The translations under genes and the position numbers were made by a program. Shown here one piece after another: positions 55,374 to 64,000 of a stretch of DNA of 64,000 nt. The notes under the pieces are model-generated. The model was not told the DNA's origin and did not search any database. It was given only the letters and a program-made list of their open reading frames with translations. The number at the start of each line of letters is the position of its first letter. The first letter of the stretch is position 1. Source of the DNA: Endozoicomonas ascidiicola (lineage in GTDB: Bacteria; Pseudomonadota; Gammaproteobacteria; Pseudomonadales; Endozoicomonadaceae); contig NZ_LUTV01000006.1 in assembly GCF_001646945.1 (NCBI RefSeq), positions 398,584-462,583 on the forward strand, read 5' to 3'.

Positions 55374-58010
55374 TTAAATACTCTTATTAACCACTTCATA
55401 CACATCTGCAGAAAGCCCTTCAGAGTTCTTGATACGCTCCAACTGCACTTTCATTCGTTCCTGAGCTGCAGGCTCAAACTTACGCCAGCGGGTTAATGGC
55501 GTCAGAAGGCGGGAAGCAATCTGTGGATTTTTCTTATCCAAATCCAGCAACTGATCCGCAAGGAAGGCATAACCAGAACCATCAACCGCATGAAACTGCT
55601 TCATATTGCTGGCAAAGCCACCCAATACAGAACGAAGTTTGTTCGGGCTGGAAGCATCAAACACCTCATGCTGCATTAACGACAACACATGCGACAAACT
55701 ACCCATCGCTGGGCTTGCCGCCTGAACGGACAACCATTGATCCATTACGTTAGTATCATCTTGATAGCGCTTGAGGAAATCATCCAGCACTTCATCCATC
55801 AACTCACGATCTTGATGGCCAGCATTGATCACACAGGACAGGGCAGCAAACCGGTCGGTCATATTGGTCGCGCCGTGATACTGCTGCTCTGCCAGCGCTA
55901 ACGTTCCCTTTTCATCCAGAGCTGTGAGATAACCCAGACAGATGTTTTTCAGTGTACGCTCAGCAATATCTTCCGCTGCCGGACGATAGGGTTTGGTGCT
56001 GCTCAATGAACGCCAAACGGCTTCCAATTCCCCTTGATGGGCTTGCGCAATCGCGTGCTTTACCTGCTGTCTTGCTCGATGAATAAATTGCGGATAAACA
56101 ACAGCCGCCTGTTGTGCCAAAGAGGCTTCTGATGGCAACACCAGCATCTCTGCCTTAACAGCCAAATCCAGAGATTCGTCGTGAATGACCGAGCCAAAAG
56201 CGGTGATCAATCGTGCATCCGGTGCAACGTCGTTACCGGCGACCATGGCAGCCACCATTTCTTCAATCACACTGGTCGCCAGGCGCTGACTGGCATCCCA
56301 GCGATTGAAGTGATCACTGTCGTTTTCCATCAAGAACAACAGGTCATCACGGGAATAATCAAACGCCACGCGAACCGGCGCCGAAAAACCTCTCAGGATA
56401 GAAGGCAATGGACGCTCTTCAATATTCTCAAACGTGAATACTTCCTTCGCCTGCTTCACATCCAGAACCAGGCTGGTGTCCCCTTCTGCATTCAATGGCA
56501 GATCTTCACCTTCACCATCCAACAGTCCAATTCGCACCGGGATATGGAAAGGTTCTTTTTTATCCTGACCTGGTGTCGCCGGGCAGCTTTGCTCAATAAT
56601 CAGCTGATATTGATGGGTGTCTTCATTGTATTCATCGTTGACAGTCAACACCGGTGTGCCCGCCTGATTGTACCAGTTGCGGAACTGACCAAGGTCTCTC
56701 CCGGAAGCGTCTTCCATGGCCTTAACAAAATCTTCACAAGTGGCAGCCTGACCGTCATGACGGTCAAAGTATAAATCAGAGCCTTTGCGGAAATCTTCGG
56801 CACCGAGAATGCCATGAATCATCCGCACCACTTCTGCCCCTTTTTCATAAATGGTCACGGTGTAGAAGTTGGAAATTTCAATAAACGACTCAGGACGTAT
56901 TGGATGCGCCATAGGGCCAGCATCTTCAGCAAACTGAGCAGTTCTCAGAACATTAACGTCTTCAATACGTTTAACTCCGCGGGAATTCATGTCCGCTGAG
57001 AATTCGGAGTCACGGAATACCGTAAAGCCTTCTTTCAGGCTCAACTGGAACCAGTCGCGACAGGTCACCCGGTTGCCGGACCAGTTGTGAAAATATTCGT
57101 GGGCAACAATAGCTTCAACCCGTTGGAAACGACCATCCGTTGCAGTTTCCGGACTGGCCAGAACCGCAGCAGAGTTGAAGATATTCAGCCCCTTGTTTTC
57201 CATGGCTCCCATGTTGAAGTGATCAACCGCCACAATCATAAAGATATCCAGATCGTATTCACGACCATAGACGTTTTCATCCCACTTCATGGATTTTTTC
57301 AGAGAAACCATGGCGTGGTCGCATTGATCAATATTATGGGCCTCGGTAAAGATGCGCAGTGTCACTTCCCGACCACTCATGGTGGTAAAATGGTCTTCCA
57401 CACACTGCAGATCACCCGCTACCAGGGCAAACAGGTAGCTCGGTTTTTTGAAGGGATCTTCCCAACGAACCCAGTGACGGCCATTTTCCAGCTCGCCCCG
57501 ATCAATATCATTGCCGTTGGAAAGCAGAATCGGGTACACGGATTTATCTGCAATCACTTTTGTGGTGAAGAGAGACATCACATCCGGGCGATCCAGATAG
57601 TACGTTATCTTCCGAAAGCCTTCTGCTTCACACTGAGTGCAGAACATGCCATTGGATTTATACAATCCTTCCAGTGACGTGTTTTCCTGAGGCTTTATTT
57701 TACATACGGTTTTCAGGAAAAACTGTTCCCCAGGAACGGTGACTTTCAGAACACCTGAGTCCCCTTGATAGTCCGTCCAGGGCTGGTTATCAATCTCGAC
57801 AGAGAGCAGTTCAAGATCGTCACCCACCAATTCCAACACCGGCAGGCTGCCGTTAGCGATTTTTTTATCCTGATTCCTGACAACCGTGAGCACTGAGCTA
57901 ACGGTGGCATAATCTTCATACAGATCAAAGGTGAGGTCAGTACGTTCTATCCAATAGTCTGGCGCTTGATAATCTTTAAGAAAAATCGCTTTTGGCTGCG
58001 CTTCTTTCAT
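55374..58010 (-). CDS. pepN: Aminopeptidase N
   Basis: The major broad-specificity cytoplasmic zinc aminopeptidase of the M1 family. The 878-residue protein (870 in E. coli) has the substrate-anchoring GAMEN motif at 268-272, the zinc site HEYFH (304-308) and the third ligand Glu327 in LKEGFTVFRD. The C-terminal helical domain is complete. Monocistronic, 38 bases downstream of the DUF2797 gene on the same strand. Confidence 0.97.
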   Translation of the reverse strand: MKEAQPKAIFLKDYQAPDYWIERTDLTFDLYEDYATVSSVLTVVRNQDKKIANGSLPVLELVGDDLELLSVEIDNQPWTDYQGDSGVLKVTVPGEQFFLKTVCKIKPQENTSLEGLYKSNGMFCTQCEAEGFRKITYYLDRPDVMSLFTTKVIADKSVYPILLSNGNDIDRGELENGRHWVRWEDPFKKPSYLFALVAGDLQCVEDHFTTMSGREVTLRIFTEAHNIDQCDHAMVSLKKSMKWDENVYGREYDLDIFMIVAVDHFNMGAMENKGLNIFNSAAVLASPETATDGRFQRVEAIVAHEYFHNWSGNRVTCRDWFQLSLKEGFTVFRDSEFSADMNSRGVKRIEDVNVLRTAQFAEDAGPMAHPIRPESFIEISNFYTVTIYEKGAEVVRMIHGILGAEDFRKGSDLYFDRHDGQAATCEDFVKAMEDASGRDLGQFRNWYNQAGTPVLTVNDEYNEDTHQYQLIIEQSCPATPGQDKKEPFHIPVRIGLLDGEGEDLPLNAEGDTSLVLDVKQAKEVFTFENIEERPLPSILRGFSAPVRVAFDYSRDDLLFLMENDSDHFNRWDASQRLATSVIEEMVAAMVAGNDVAPDARLITAFGSVIHDESLDLAVKAEMLVLPSEASLAQQAAVVYPQFIHRARQQVKHAIAQAHQGELEAVWRSLSSTKPYRPAAEDIAERTLKNICLGYLTALDEKGTLALAEQQYHGATNMTDRFAALSCVINAGHQDRELMDEVLDDFLKRYQDDTNVMDQWLSVQAASPAMGSLSHVLSLMQHEVFDASSPNKLRSVLGGFASNMKQFHAVDGSGYAFLADQLLDLDKKNPQIASRLLTPLTRWRKFEPAAQERMKVQLERIKNSEGLSADVYEVVNKSI

Positions 58011-58047
58011 TGTATTTATTCCTTAGCTTTATGGTGCTTAACCATGT

Positions 58048-58926
58048 TCAGCCGACAGAAACTGTCACCTGATAGGCGGTGTGCTTACGCATATTGATGA
58101 CGCCAGTATCCAGGATAAGGTACTGGCCCTTTATGCCGTGAAGAATACCTTCAATTAACGGCTTCTTATCAAATGACTGGGATGTCACTTTTACCGGGTA
58201 GTGCTCCACAGGGTAATCAATTTCGATCACTGCAGGCTTACTGGCTTCTCCGGCCATGTCACCCAGCATGGGCTGAATGGCCTGCAAACCAAACTGCTCT
58301 TGCAGCGCTTTGATCCGGCTACCGTTCATATCCAGCAATTCAATGGCATGCTGCTGCAAATCCAAAGGCTCCGCAGGACCTTTCAGCATAGCCCGCCAAT
58401 TGGTTCTGTCATTGATAAACTCTTTAAAAATCGTTTCAATCAAGCCAGACTGCTGTCGCGTAGCCACACGAATAAACGGCATTGCCTGAACAGCGCCCTG
58501 ATCAATCCAGCGCGTTGGAATCTGAGTTCCCCGGGTGATGCCGACTTTCAAGCCGGAAGAGTTGGCCAGATAGACCACGTGATCCGTCATACAAAACTTG
58601 TCGCCCCACTCAGAATCACGACAGGTGCCTTCAAAGTAGTGACACTTTTCCGGACTCATAATGCAGGTGTCGCACTGAGGTAACTTACGGAAACAAGGAT
58701 AGCAAAATCCCTGACTGAAACTTTTCTTGGTTTTACGACCGCAGTGACAGCAGAAGATCTCTCCCAGATATTCCATGGAGAGCTTTTGCCCAATAAGTGC
58801 ATTCAGAGGGAGCAACTGGTCTCCCACCGGCAAGGAATAATTAACCGTATTTTTCTGTCCTTCAGCGCCAGGGATCAGCTCTGAAGTCATTTTACTCAGG
58901 GTTCCGGTAAGGGTTGTTTCGGACAC
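58048..58926 (-). CDS. DUF2797 family protein
   Basis: A 292-residue cytoplasmic protein. An N-terminal region with about ten cysteines in CxxC-type pairs (CCHCGRKT, CYPC, CDTC, CHYF) suggests one or two zinc ribbons around residues 58-110; then DHVVYLANSSGLKVGITRGTQIPTRWIDQGA, the DUF2797 signature that resembles a GIY-YIG-like segment. Function is unknown; nucleic acid binding is a guess from the zinc ribbons. It lies between the YeaC-like gene and pepN on the same strand and may be in one operon with them. Confidence 0.85.
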   Translation of the reverse strand: MSETTLTGTLSKMTSELIPGAEGQKNTVNYSLPVGDQLLPLNALIGQKLSMEYLGEIFCCHCGRKTKKSFSQGFCYPCFRKLPQCDTCIMSPEKCHYFEGTCRDSEWGDKFCMTDHVVYLANSSGLKVGITRGTQIPTRWIDQGAVQAMPFIRVATRQQSGLIETIFKEFINDRTNWRAMLKGPAEPLDLQQHAIELLDMNGSRIKALQEQFGLQAIQPMLGDMAGEASKPAVIEIDYPVEHYPVKVTSQSFDKKPLIEGILHGIKGQYLILDTGVINMRKHTAYQVTVSVG

Positions 58927-58953
58927 GTTCTATCTCTGAATGGCTAAATAAAA

Positions 58954-59226
58954 TCAGGCGTCTTGAAAACGCAGAATGGAAGCTTCTTCTGCCTCTATTT
59001 TGTCATCATGCTTTTTACCCGAAGAGCCACACTTGGCCGGCATATAACCAATGCGCTCAGATTCTGGTAAATGCTGATATTCATAAACAATCACCGCCTG
59101 CAGGCTGGCATCCCGTTCTTCCTGCGTCATGGTGCGACCATCGGGCCACTTGCCCAGCTCCAGTGATTGCCTGAGAGACTGATGAATGGCAGGGTTCATT
59201 TTTTCAAGAAAAGCGTCTAACTGCAT
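58954..59226 (-). CDS. YeaC/DUF1315 family protein
   Basis: A 90-residue protein matching E. coli YeaC: LDAFLEKMNPAIHQSLRQSLELGKWPDGR, then MTQEERDASLQAVIVYEYQH. YeaC has no established function. It is 27 bases before the DUF2797 gene and 12 bases after the rhomboid gene. Confidence 0.85.
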   Translation of the reverse strand: MQLDAFLEKMNPAIHQSLRQSLELGKWPDGRTMTQEERDASLQAVIVYEYQHLPESERIGYMPAKCGSSGKKHDDKIEAEEASILRFQDA

Positions 59227-59238
59227 ACACTTATATCC

Positions 59239-60120
59239 CTAAGCTTGATGTTCTTTAGATTTGAATAAAAAACCAGCAACCAGACCCAGCAGGCCACCCG
59301 CAACCAAACCACCCGTGTGTGCGGCGTTGGCCATATTGCCAAAGCCAATACTGCCAAGAATACCGGTATAACCAATGACCAGCCAGCCTAACATAAGCCC
59401 GTAATAAAGCGGCGGCAGACCAAATCGCCAGGCAGAATCAATCTTTTCACGAACCATGCAATAACCCATCAGGCCATAAACGACACCGGAAAACCCGCCA
59501 AAAATCGTGTTATCGCCGCCCCAGAAAAATTGGGCGACATTGGACAGAAAGCCGGTAAATACAATAATACCCAAAAGGTGTAATCCGCCCTGACGAACCT
59601 CCAGGCGGCTGCCAAAGATATACAGCGTCAGCATATTAAACGCCAGGTGACTGATACCAAAATGGAGGAAGATCGGCGTGATCAATCGCCAGTATTCTCC
59701 CTGTTCCAGCCCCATGGTTAAACTGCCAAAGTAAAGATAGCCCTGCCCTACCTGAAAAGGTACAAAGGAGAACCAACTGATGGTCTGCCAGTCTGTGCCC
59801 ATCTGGGTAATGATGCCCACCAGCACGCAAGCCACAATAAACAGAAAGGTAATCGGCAGTTGCTTCCAGGGAATATTTCGGAATATTTGCCCCGCGTTCA
59901 CTCCCACTCTTGGTGGTGCCGATGCCAGTTTCAATTCACCGGATTGCCACTGTTCATAAATACTGACAACCACCCGGGAATGTTCTTCACTCGCGGTCCA
60001 GATGACTTGCTGACCCGATTCTTCAGTAATTTTATGGGGAATCCCCCGACTATAAAGGAAGAAAGAGAGATCACTCAGATCAACCGTTCCGCCAATTTCC
60101 AGCGCTCTGTGCATGGTCAA
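59239..60120 (-). CDS. Rhomboid family intramembrane serine protease (GlpG-like)
   Basis: A 293-residue membrane protease. A cytoplasmic N-terminal domain (1-75) is followed by six membrane helices. Catalytic Ser211 lies in GGFSGVVYGLMG, with His268 in MANAAHTGG; the oxyanion-type LHFGISHLAFNML loop is in place. It would cleave transmembrane helices of substrate proteins. Architecture equals E. coli GlpG. Located between nadK and the YeaC gene on the same strand. Confidence 0.93.
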   Translation of the reverse strand: MTMHRALEIGGTVDLSDLSFFLYSRGIPHKITEESGQQVIWTASEEHSRVVVSIYEQWQSGELKLASAPPRVGVNAGQIFRNIPWKQLPITFLFIVACVLVGIITQMGTDWQTISWFSFVPFQVGQGYLYFGSLTMGLEQGEYWRLITPIFLHFGISHLAFNMLTLYIFGSRLEVRQGGLHLLGIIVFTGFLSNVAQFFWGGDNTIFGGFSGVVYGLMGYCMVREKIDSAWRFGLPPLYYGLMLGWLVIGYTGILGSIGFGNMANAAHTGGLVAGGLLGLVAGFLFKSKEHQA

Positions 60121-60157
60121 ACAGTTTCCTTAAACGAGTAATAGCAGAGTGCTGTTG

Positions 60158-61042
60158 TCAGCATCGATCTTCCTGATAGTTCCAGCGTAATTTTGAACGA
60201 CAGGATTCATAAAAATTATGATTTAACGGATGAAGTAGCTTCAACCGCTGGGATTTTTTATGGATAGTGATTTCATCCCCTGGCGCGGAGGTAATATGAA
60301 TCTGACCATCACAACTAACCTGAGGATAAATGCTGTTCTCTTCCCGAATCACCAGTTTCAGCTCGCTATCGCCATCCACCACCAATGGGCGGTTGGTGAG
60401 CATATGCGGATACATGGGCACCAGTACAATGGCATCCAGCCTTGGATGCATAATTGGACCACCACCAGAAAGCGCATAAGCGGTTGAGCCAGTAGGCGTG
60501 GCAATGATTAACCCGTCCGCCCGTTGTTTATAGACAAACTGCCCATCAATATAGAGTTCAAACTCAATAATCCGGGTGGATTTACCAGGGTGCAAAACCA
60601 CATCGTTAAGTGCATCACCCTGCCCAATTACCTTACCTTTGCGCCGCACCCTGGCTTCTAAAAGGAAGCGGCTTTCCGCCAGATAACGACCTTCCAGTAC
60701 TTCCGTCAGCTGGTCATCCAGCTCATCCGGAGAAATATCCGTGAGAAAACCCAGTCGGCCACGATTAATGCCAATCACCGGAATATCATAAGCGGCCAGA
60801 TCTCGAGCGGCGCCCAACATACTGCCATCGCCACCCACCACAATCACCAAGTCACACTGTTTACCCATTTCTTCACGGCTAACCATGGGAAATACGTGGC
60901 CGGGAATCAGACTATCCAGTTGCTGATCCAATAGTACGTTAACGCCGCGTTTCTGGAGAAAATCGGCCAGATGCCTCAGGGTATCCTCCACATGGATACG
61001 TCCCTGACGACCGGTGACCCCGACATTTTTAAAATGTTCCAT
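60158..61042 (-). CDS. nadK: NAD kinase
   Basis: Phosphorylates NAD to NADP. The 294-residue protein (292 in E. coli) has the GGDGS motif at 70-74 with catalytic Asp72, the NE/D-type segment GDALNDVVLH, the TPTGSTAYALSGGGPI block and CDGQ near the C-terminus. Divergent from the DUF1853 gene with a 42-base spacer. Confidence 0.97.
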   Translation of the reverse strand: MEHFKNVGVTGRQGRIHVEDTLRHLADFLQKRGVNVLLDQQLDSLIPGHVFPMVSREEMGKQCDLVIVVGGDGSMLGAARDLAAYDIPVIGINRGRLGFLTDISPDELDDQLTEVLEGRYLAESRFLLEARVRRKGKVIGQGDALNDVVLHPGKSTRIIEFELYIDGQFVYKQRADGLIIATPTGSTAYALSGGGPIMHPRLDAIVLVPMYPHMLTNRPLVVDGDSELKLVIREENSIYPQVSCDGQIHITSAPGDEITIHKKSQRLKLLHPLNHNFYESCRSKLRWNYQEDRC

Positions 61043-61084
61043 AAACTCAGTGATGCCGCCTTATGAGATGCGTTAGTATACTTT

Positions 61085-62095
61085 ATGCATGAATTTTCAC
61101 ACCAAATCCTAAAGCATACTCTACACCAGGCGCTGCATTGGATACAAAGCGCCCCGCCGATCTTTTGCAGTGATGCTCACCCACTGTGTGTTGACCATGT
61201 CTTACCCGGCAATCTTTCGCTGTTGACCCCAACCGAAAAGCAGCTTGAGAAGCTGGCATCACAAGTACAAAATAAAAGTAATCCTTTGCTGGGTATTTTA
61301 TATGAGACTCTATGGCAGTTCCTTGTGGATGAACTATCAGAGACTGAGCTGCTGGCTCATAATCTTCAGGTTTATTCCAGCGATAGATTGAAGACTATTG
61401 GAGAATTCGACCTGCTCTATCAACATCATCAGCGAACCGTTCACAGGGAATTAGCAGTAAAGTTTTATCTGGGTTTGCCCTGTAATAACGGCAGCCTTTC
61501 AGGTTCCAACTGGTCAAACTGGGTAGGGCCTGGACTTAGGGATCGCCTTGATATAAAGATGCACAGGCTTATCCATCATCAAATATCTCTCAGTAACTCT
61601 ACTGAAGGCAGAGCAACGCTGGCTGCCAAAAACATAAAGAGTAGTAATATAAGAAGAGAGCTACTGATTCAGGGAAGGCTATTTTACCCACTTGCATCAG
61701 AAACTTTTCAGAACACAACGACTAGAAACAGCCAGACATCTCATAGTCTTATCTTCTATCAACAGCCCGATCACCTTTCTGCAGCCCTATGCCCACCACC
61801 GCAACATTGCCGACCGGATCACCTAAGAGGATACTGGATGACTCTCGGTCAGATGGAAGACCAACAGGCCTTATTTCGGGATAGTCATTTCCAGCTTCTT
61901 AGTAAATATCAGTGGTTGAGTAGCGAAGCAGAAAATACTCAGCACCGCTATAAGGACATCCAGAATCAACTGGCAGGCCTGCAACGACCAATATACCTTC
62001 GAGCTTCCCACCCTGAATCCAGCCTTCCCGTAGACTTATTCATTGTCCCTGATGATTGGCCTGAACGTGCTATCCAATACGCTGGGGACGATTGA
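61085..62095 (+). CDS. DUF1853 family protein
   Basis: A 336-residue cytoplasmic protein with the DUF1853 pattern: LGILYETLWQFLV, then the nuclease-like core TIGEFDLLYQHHQRTVHRELAVKFYLG and GPGLRDRLDIKMHRLIHHQ. The GEFD...E.K arrangement recalls PD-(D/E)XK nucleases, but this is a visual suggestion. Function unknown; the gene often neighbours nadK in gammaproteobacteria. Confidence 0.8.
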   Translation: MHEFSHQILKHTLHQALHWIQSAPPIFCSDAHPLCVDHVLPGNLSLLTPTEKQLEKLASQVQNKSNPLLGILYETLWQFLVDELSETELLAHNLQVYSSDRLKTIGEFDLLYQHHQRTVHRELAVKFYLGLPCNNGSLSGSNWSNWVGPGLRDRLDIKMHRLIHHQISLSNSTEGRATLAAKNIKSSNIRRELLIQGRLFYPLASETFQNTTTRNSQTSHSLIFYQQPDHLSAALCPPPQHCRPDHLRGYWMTLGQMEDQQALFRDSHFQLLSKYQWLSSEAENTQHRYKDIQNQLAGLQRPIYLRASHPESSLPVDLFIVPDDWPERAIQYAGDD

Positions 62096-62163
62096 ACTAA
62101 TTCAAAAAGATTCTGTCCAACAAGATACAATCATTTCATTGTTGAAGTTTGGAAGTTTGTTAG

Positions 62164-63285
62164 ATGGCAAATGAAATCCCCAAAAAAACCGTCGATAACG
62201 TCTTTACAACAGACGCCATGATAGGTGCTTGTTCTTCAGCCACTAGAAATCGTAATGCCAACATGAACGGCTCAAAACTAGCCCCTGTTTCAATAAAAAA
62301 TACAGATCGCTTAGGAGACGTTGATTCAAGCCCTTCCAAGAAAAATACGCCTGTTCACAAAAGATTAGCTGTAAACTTTCAAGGTTTGGCACTCGTAGAT
62401 AAGCAGAATAGAGCGCTTGCCGATGTAACTACGCTAATTCAATCCATTAAAAGGCAATTTCCTGAAGGGGAGCTGCCTTCTGTTCGACAATGCGTTCTAG
62501 ACTGGAATGGCAGAGATGTTACGTCCACTTATTCTGCGATAAATTTAGAGCTATCCTTCTCATTAAGTGCATGTAGGAATCCCCGGGAAAATGAAACCGC
62601 TAATGACACAAGCTTTATTGATAGTTTGATCTCATCCGGTGTTCTGATCCCTGTTGATCAACCAGAACGCCATCGGGGCAAAAAAGGGCCAGAATATCAG
62701 CACTTCACCCATGTAAAGCTCTCTGCTGAAGACCTTGTGATACTAAAACTAAAACTGCCAGAACTTTGCCATGATCAAACACCTCCAGCATGGATAAGTT
62801 CGGTTTACCATAAGTGCCCTAAACAAACATTCAATGATGAATGCTCCGATTCATCTCCAACGGATACTGTGATAGAAGAAACGGATAAGCAGAGTTTTGA
62901 GATATCTGACCTATCTACTCAATTACAGAAAGATAACTATTTAGATAACACATTCAAATTTCTTTTTTCGTCCCAAAGAAAAGAAACCGACACCACCAAA
63001 GCTGGAACACTGGAAATATTGAATAATTTTTTGAAACGTCCCAGCAAATACTTGCTCAGGTATTCTTTTAGAGACAGCACAAACCAGATTGAACCAAAAA
63101 CACAGACTTTTATCATTGAAACAAGTCCATTTCATCGTGTTTTTGCGTTTTCTGATGTGCCGAGCTTACTGGATAATGACATTACTCGTTTTGATAGTGC
63201 TAAAACACTCATTACAACTATTTTTGACAACAGCTTTGATGATACTCAGGAGTCTTTCGAACTGCACATCACCAAAAACGAGTAA
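62164..63285 (+). CDS. Orphan protein, candidate effector
   Basis: A 373-residue protein I do not recognise. Residues 1-60 are Asn/Ser/Thr/Lys-rich and disordered, without a signal peptide. A segment QPERHRGKKGPEYQHFTHVKLSAEDLVIL (about 178-206) is the most structured-looking part; the C-terminal 150 residues look mixed alpha/beta (FLKRPSKYLLRYSFRDS, TQTFIIETSPFHRVFAF). The DNA is A/T-rich compared with the nearby housekeeping genes. It lies between DUF1853 and an ISL3-type element, which is typical for acquired cargo genes. Effector role is inference only. Confidence 0.5.
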   Translation: MANEIPKKTVDNVFTTDAMIGACSSATRNRNANMNGSKLAPVSIKNTDRLGDVDSSPSKKNTPVHKRLAVNFQGLALVDKQNRALADVTTLIQSIKRQFPEGELPSVRQCVLDWNGRDVTSTYSAINLELSFSLSACRNPRENETANDTSFIDSLISSGVLIPVDQPERHRGKKGPEYQHFTHVKLSAEDLVILKLKLPELCHDQTPPAWISSVYHKCPKQTFNDECSDSSPTDTVIEETDKQSFEISDLSTQLQKDNYLDNTFKFLFSSQRKETDTTKAGTLEILNNFLKRPSKYLLRYSFRDSTNQIEPKTQTFIIETSPFHRVFAFSDVPSLLDNDITRFDSAKTLITTIFDNSFDDTQESFELHITKNE

Positions 63286-63324
63286 CAGTAGCCACGGTTC
63301 CATACAACCGGGTATTTATAAATA

Positions 63325-64000
63325 GGGCTCTTCAGGGGTATCTGTGGGTAAAAATGAGCTAATTTGAAGAAAAAAGCACCAGCGATCGATTTCTGATAGA
63401 TTTTTTTGTTTGCAGACAAAAAACAATAAGAAACGTCGCTGATGCTGATAAAAACTATCCTCAATAAAGTTCATAAACTCAAGTCATTTGTTTATCAGGA
63501 TGTAAAACTCGGCTTCCATCAAGGCTCTGAAGTCTTCGATGTGACAGTCGTTCCCCGCAAGAATGGTCACGCTATCTGTTCAGGCTGCCACAACCCAGCA
63601 CCGGGTTACGATCGCCTTGCTGAACGACGCTTCGAGTTTGTTCCTCTCTGGGGAATCAGAGTTTTCCTGATTTACAGAATGCGCCGCGTTCAATGTAAGA
63701 CATGTGGCGTAAAGGTTGAGCAGGTTCCATGGGCAGAAGGTAAAAAAGAACTGACCAAAGTGTACATGCAGTTTCTCGCAGGCTGGGCTCGAAAACTCTC
63801 CTGGAAGGAAGTTGCCAAGACGTTTAATACTTCATGGGAGAAGGTATTTCATTCAGTCGAGTACATTGTTGAATGGGGCAAAGCCCATCGGGTGCTCGAT
63901 AATATTGAGGCCATAGGTGTTGACGAAGTGGCGTATCAGCTGGGGCATAAATACCTGACAGTGGTTTATCAGATTGATCGGGAGTGTACACGACTACTGT
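63325..64000 (+). mobile_element. ISL3-family insertion sequence, left part
   Basis: Probable left end at GGGCTCTTCAGGGGTATC (63325 on), an ISL3-like terminus, 117 bases before the transposase ATG. The right end is outside the window, so the inverted repeat and target duplication cannot be checked. Confidence 0.65.
63442..64000 (+). CDS. ISL3-family transposase, 3' end outside window
   Basis: The first 186 codons of a transposase. It has the N-terminal zinc ribbon (CSGCH near residue 46, CKTCG near 87), the basic helix region RLAERRFEFVPLWGIRVFLIYRMRRVQ, a helix-turn-helix-like segment (LSWKEVAKTFNTSWEKVFHSVEYIVEWG), and the first acidic residue of the DDE core in IGVDEVAY. No frameshift is seen in the visible part. 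Confidence 0.88.
   Translation, partial: MLIKTILNKVHKLKSFVYQDVKLGFHQGSEVFDVTVVPRKNGHAICSGCHNPAPGYDRLAERRFEFVPLWGIRVFLIYRMRRVQCKTCGVKVEQVPWAEGKKELTKVYMQFLAGWARKLSWKEVAKTFNTSWEKVFHSVEYIVEWGKAHRVLDNIEAIGVDEVAYQLGHKYLTVVYQIDRECTRLL

Overview
The window looks like chromosome from a marine, host-associated gammaproteobacterium, most likely Endozoicomonas or a close relative. This is inferred from four things seen together: housekeeping genes of gammaproteobacterial type (topB, purL, pepN, nadK, tadA, dgt); an operon for the export apparatus of an animal-type type III secretion system (T3SS); a large set of steroid-degradation genes; and eukaryote-like proteins (an R2R3 Myb protein and a secreted erlin-like SPFH protein). 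No species-level marker (16S rRNA) is present.

Layout. 1-9.5 kb holds housekeeping and stress genes: the 3' part of fadH, an outer-membrane barrel, topB, the erlin-like gene, an HdeA-like chaperone, dgt, a patatin lipase and an aldo/keto reductase. 9.5-12.9 kb is a small accessory segment studded with three identical tRNA-Pro(UGG) genes; it holds an orphan gene, an aldose dehydrogenase interrupted by TGA, and a tiny AP2-like gene. 12.9-21.7 kb has class II DAHP synthase, an orphan ilvM-like ACT gene behind a textbook-looking transcription attenuator, sseA, a glycine-zipper lipoprotein, purL and tadA. 21.9-29.0 kb is the T3SS block: a CesT-like chaperone, a terminator, then sctN-O-P-Q-R-S-T-U.

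29.0-42.1 kb is a steroid-catabolic region. It contains the hydratase/acylating aldehyde dehydrogenase/aldolase triad that finishes ring A/B cleavage products, a divergent SDR, a thiolase, a MaoC hydratase, an IpdF-like SDR and two acyl-CoA dehydrogenases (C/D-ring beta-oxidation), plus a KshB-like reductase and an HsaB-like flavin reductase. The Myb gene sits inside this region, directly downstream of the thiolase, and a 210-bp MITE splits the thiolase from the MaoC gene. A related palindromic motif appears upstream of three of these transcription units and may be a shared operator.

42.1-50.5 kb carries a CpxR/CpxA-like two-component operon with nfi and a YceB-like lipoprotein, divergent from an AcrAB-type RND pump; a GTAAA-N6-GTAAA site lies between them. 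50.6-55.4 kb holds a candidate effector, an intact IS1182-family element and a TauE permease. 55.4-62.1 kb is housekeeping (pepN, DUF2797, YeaC, rhomboid, nadK, DUF1853). The window ends with another orphan, effector-like gene and the start of an ISL3-family element. A composite dispersed repeat occurs four times (2.4, 40.2, 52.4 and 55.2 kb); one copy supplies the last residues and stop codon of the candidate effector at 50.7-52.4 kb.
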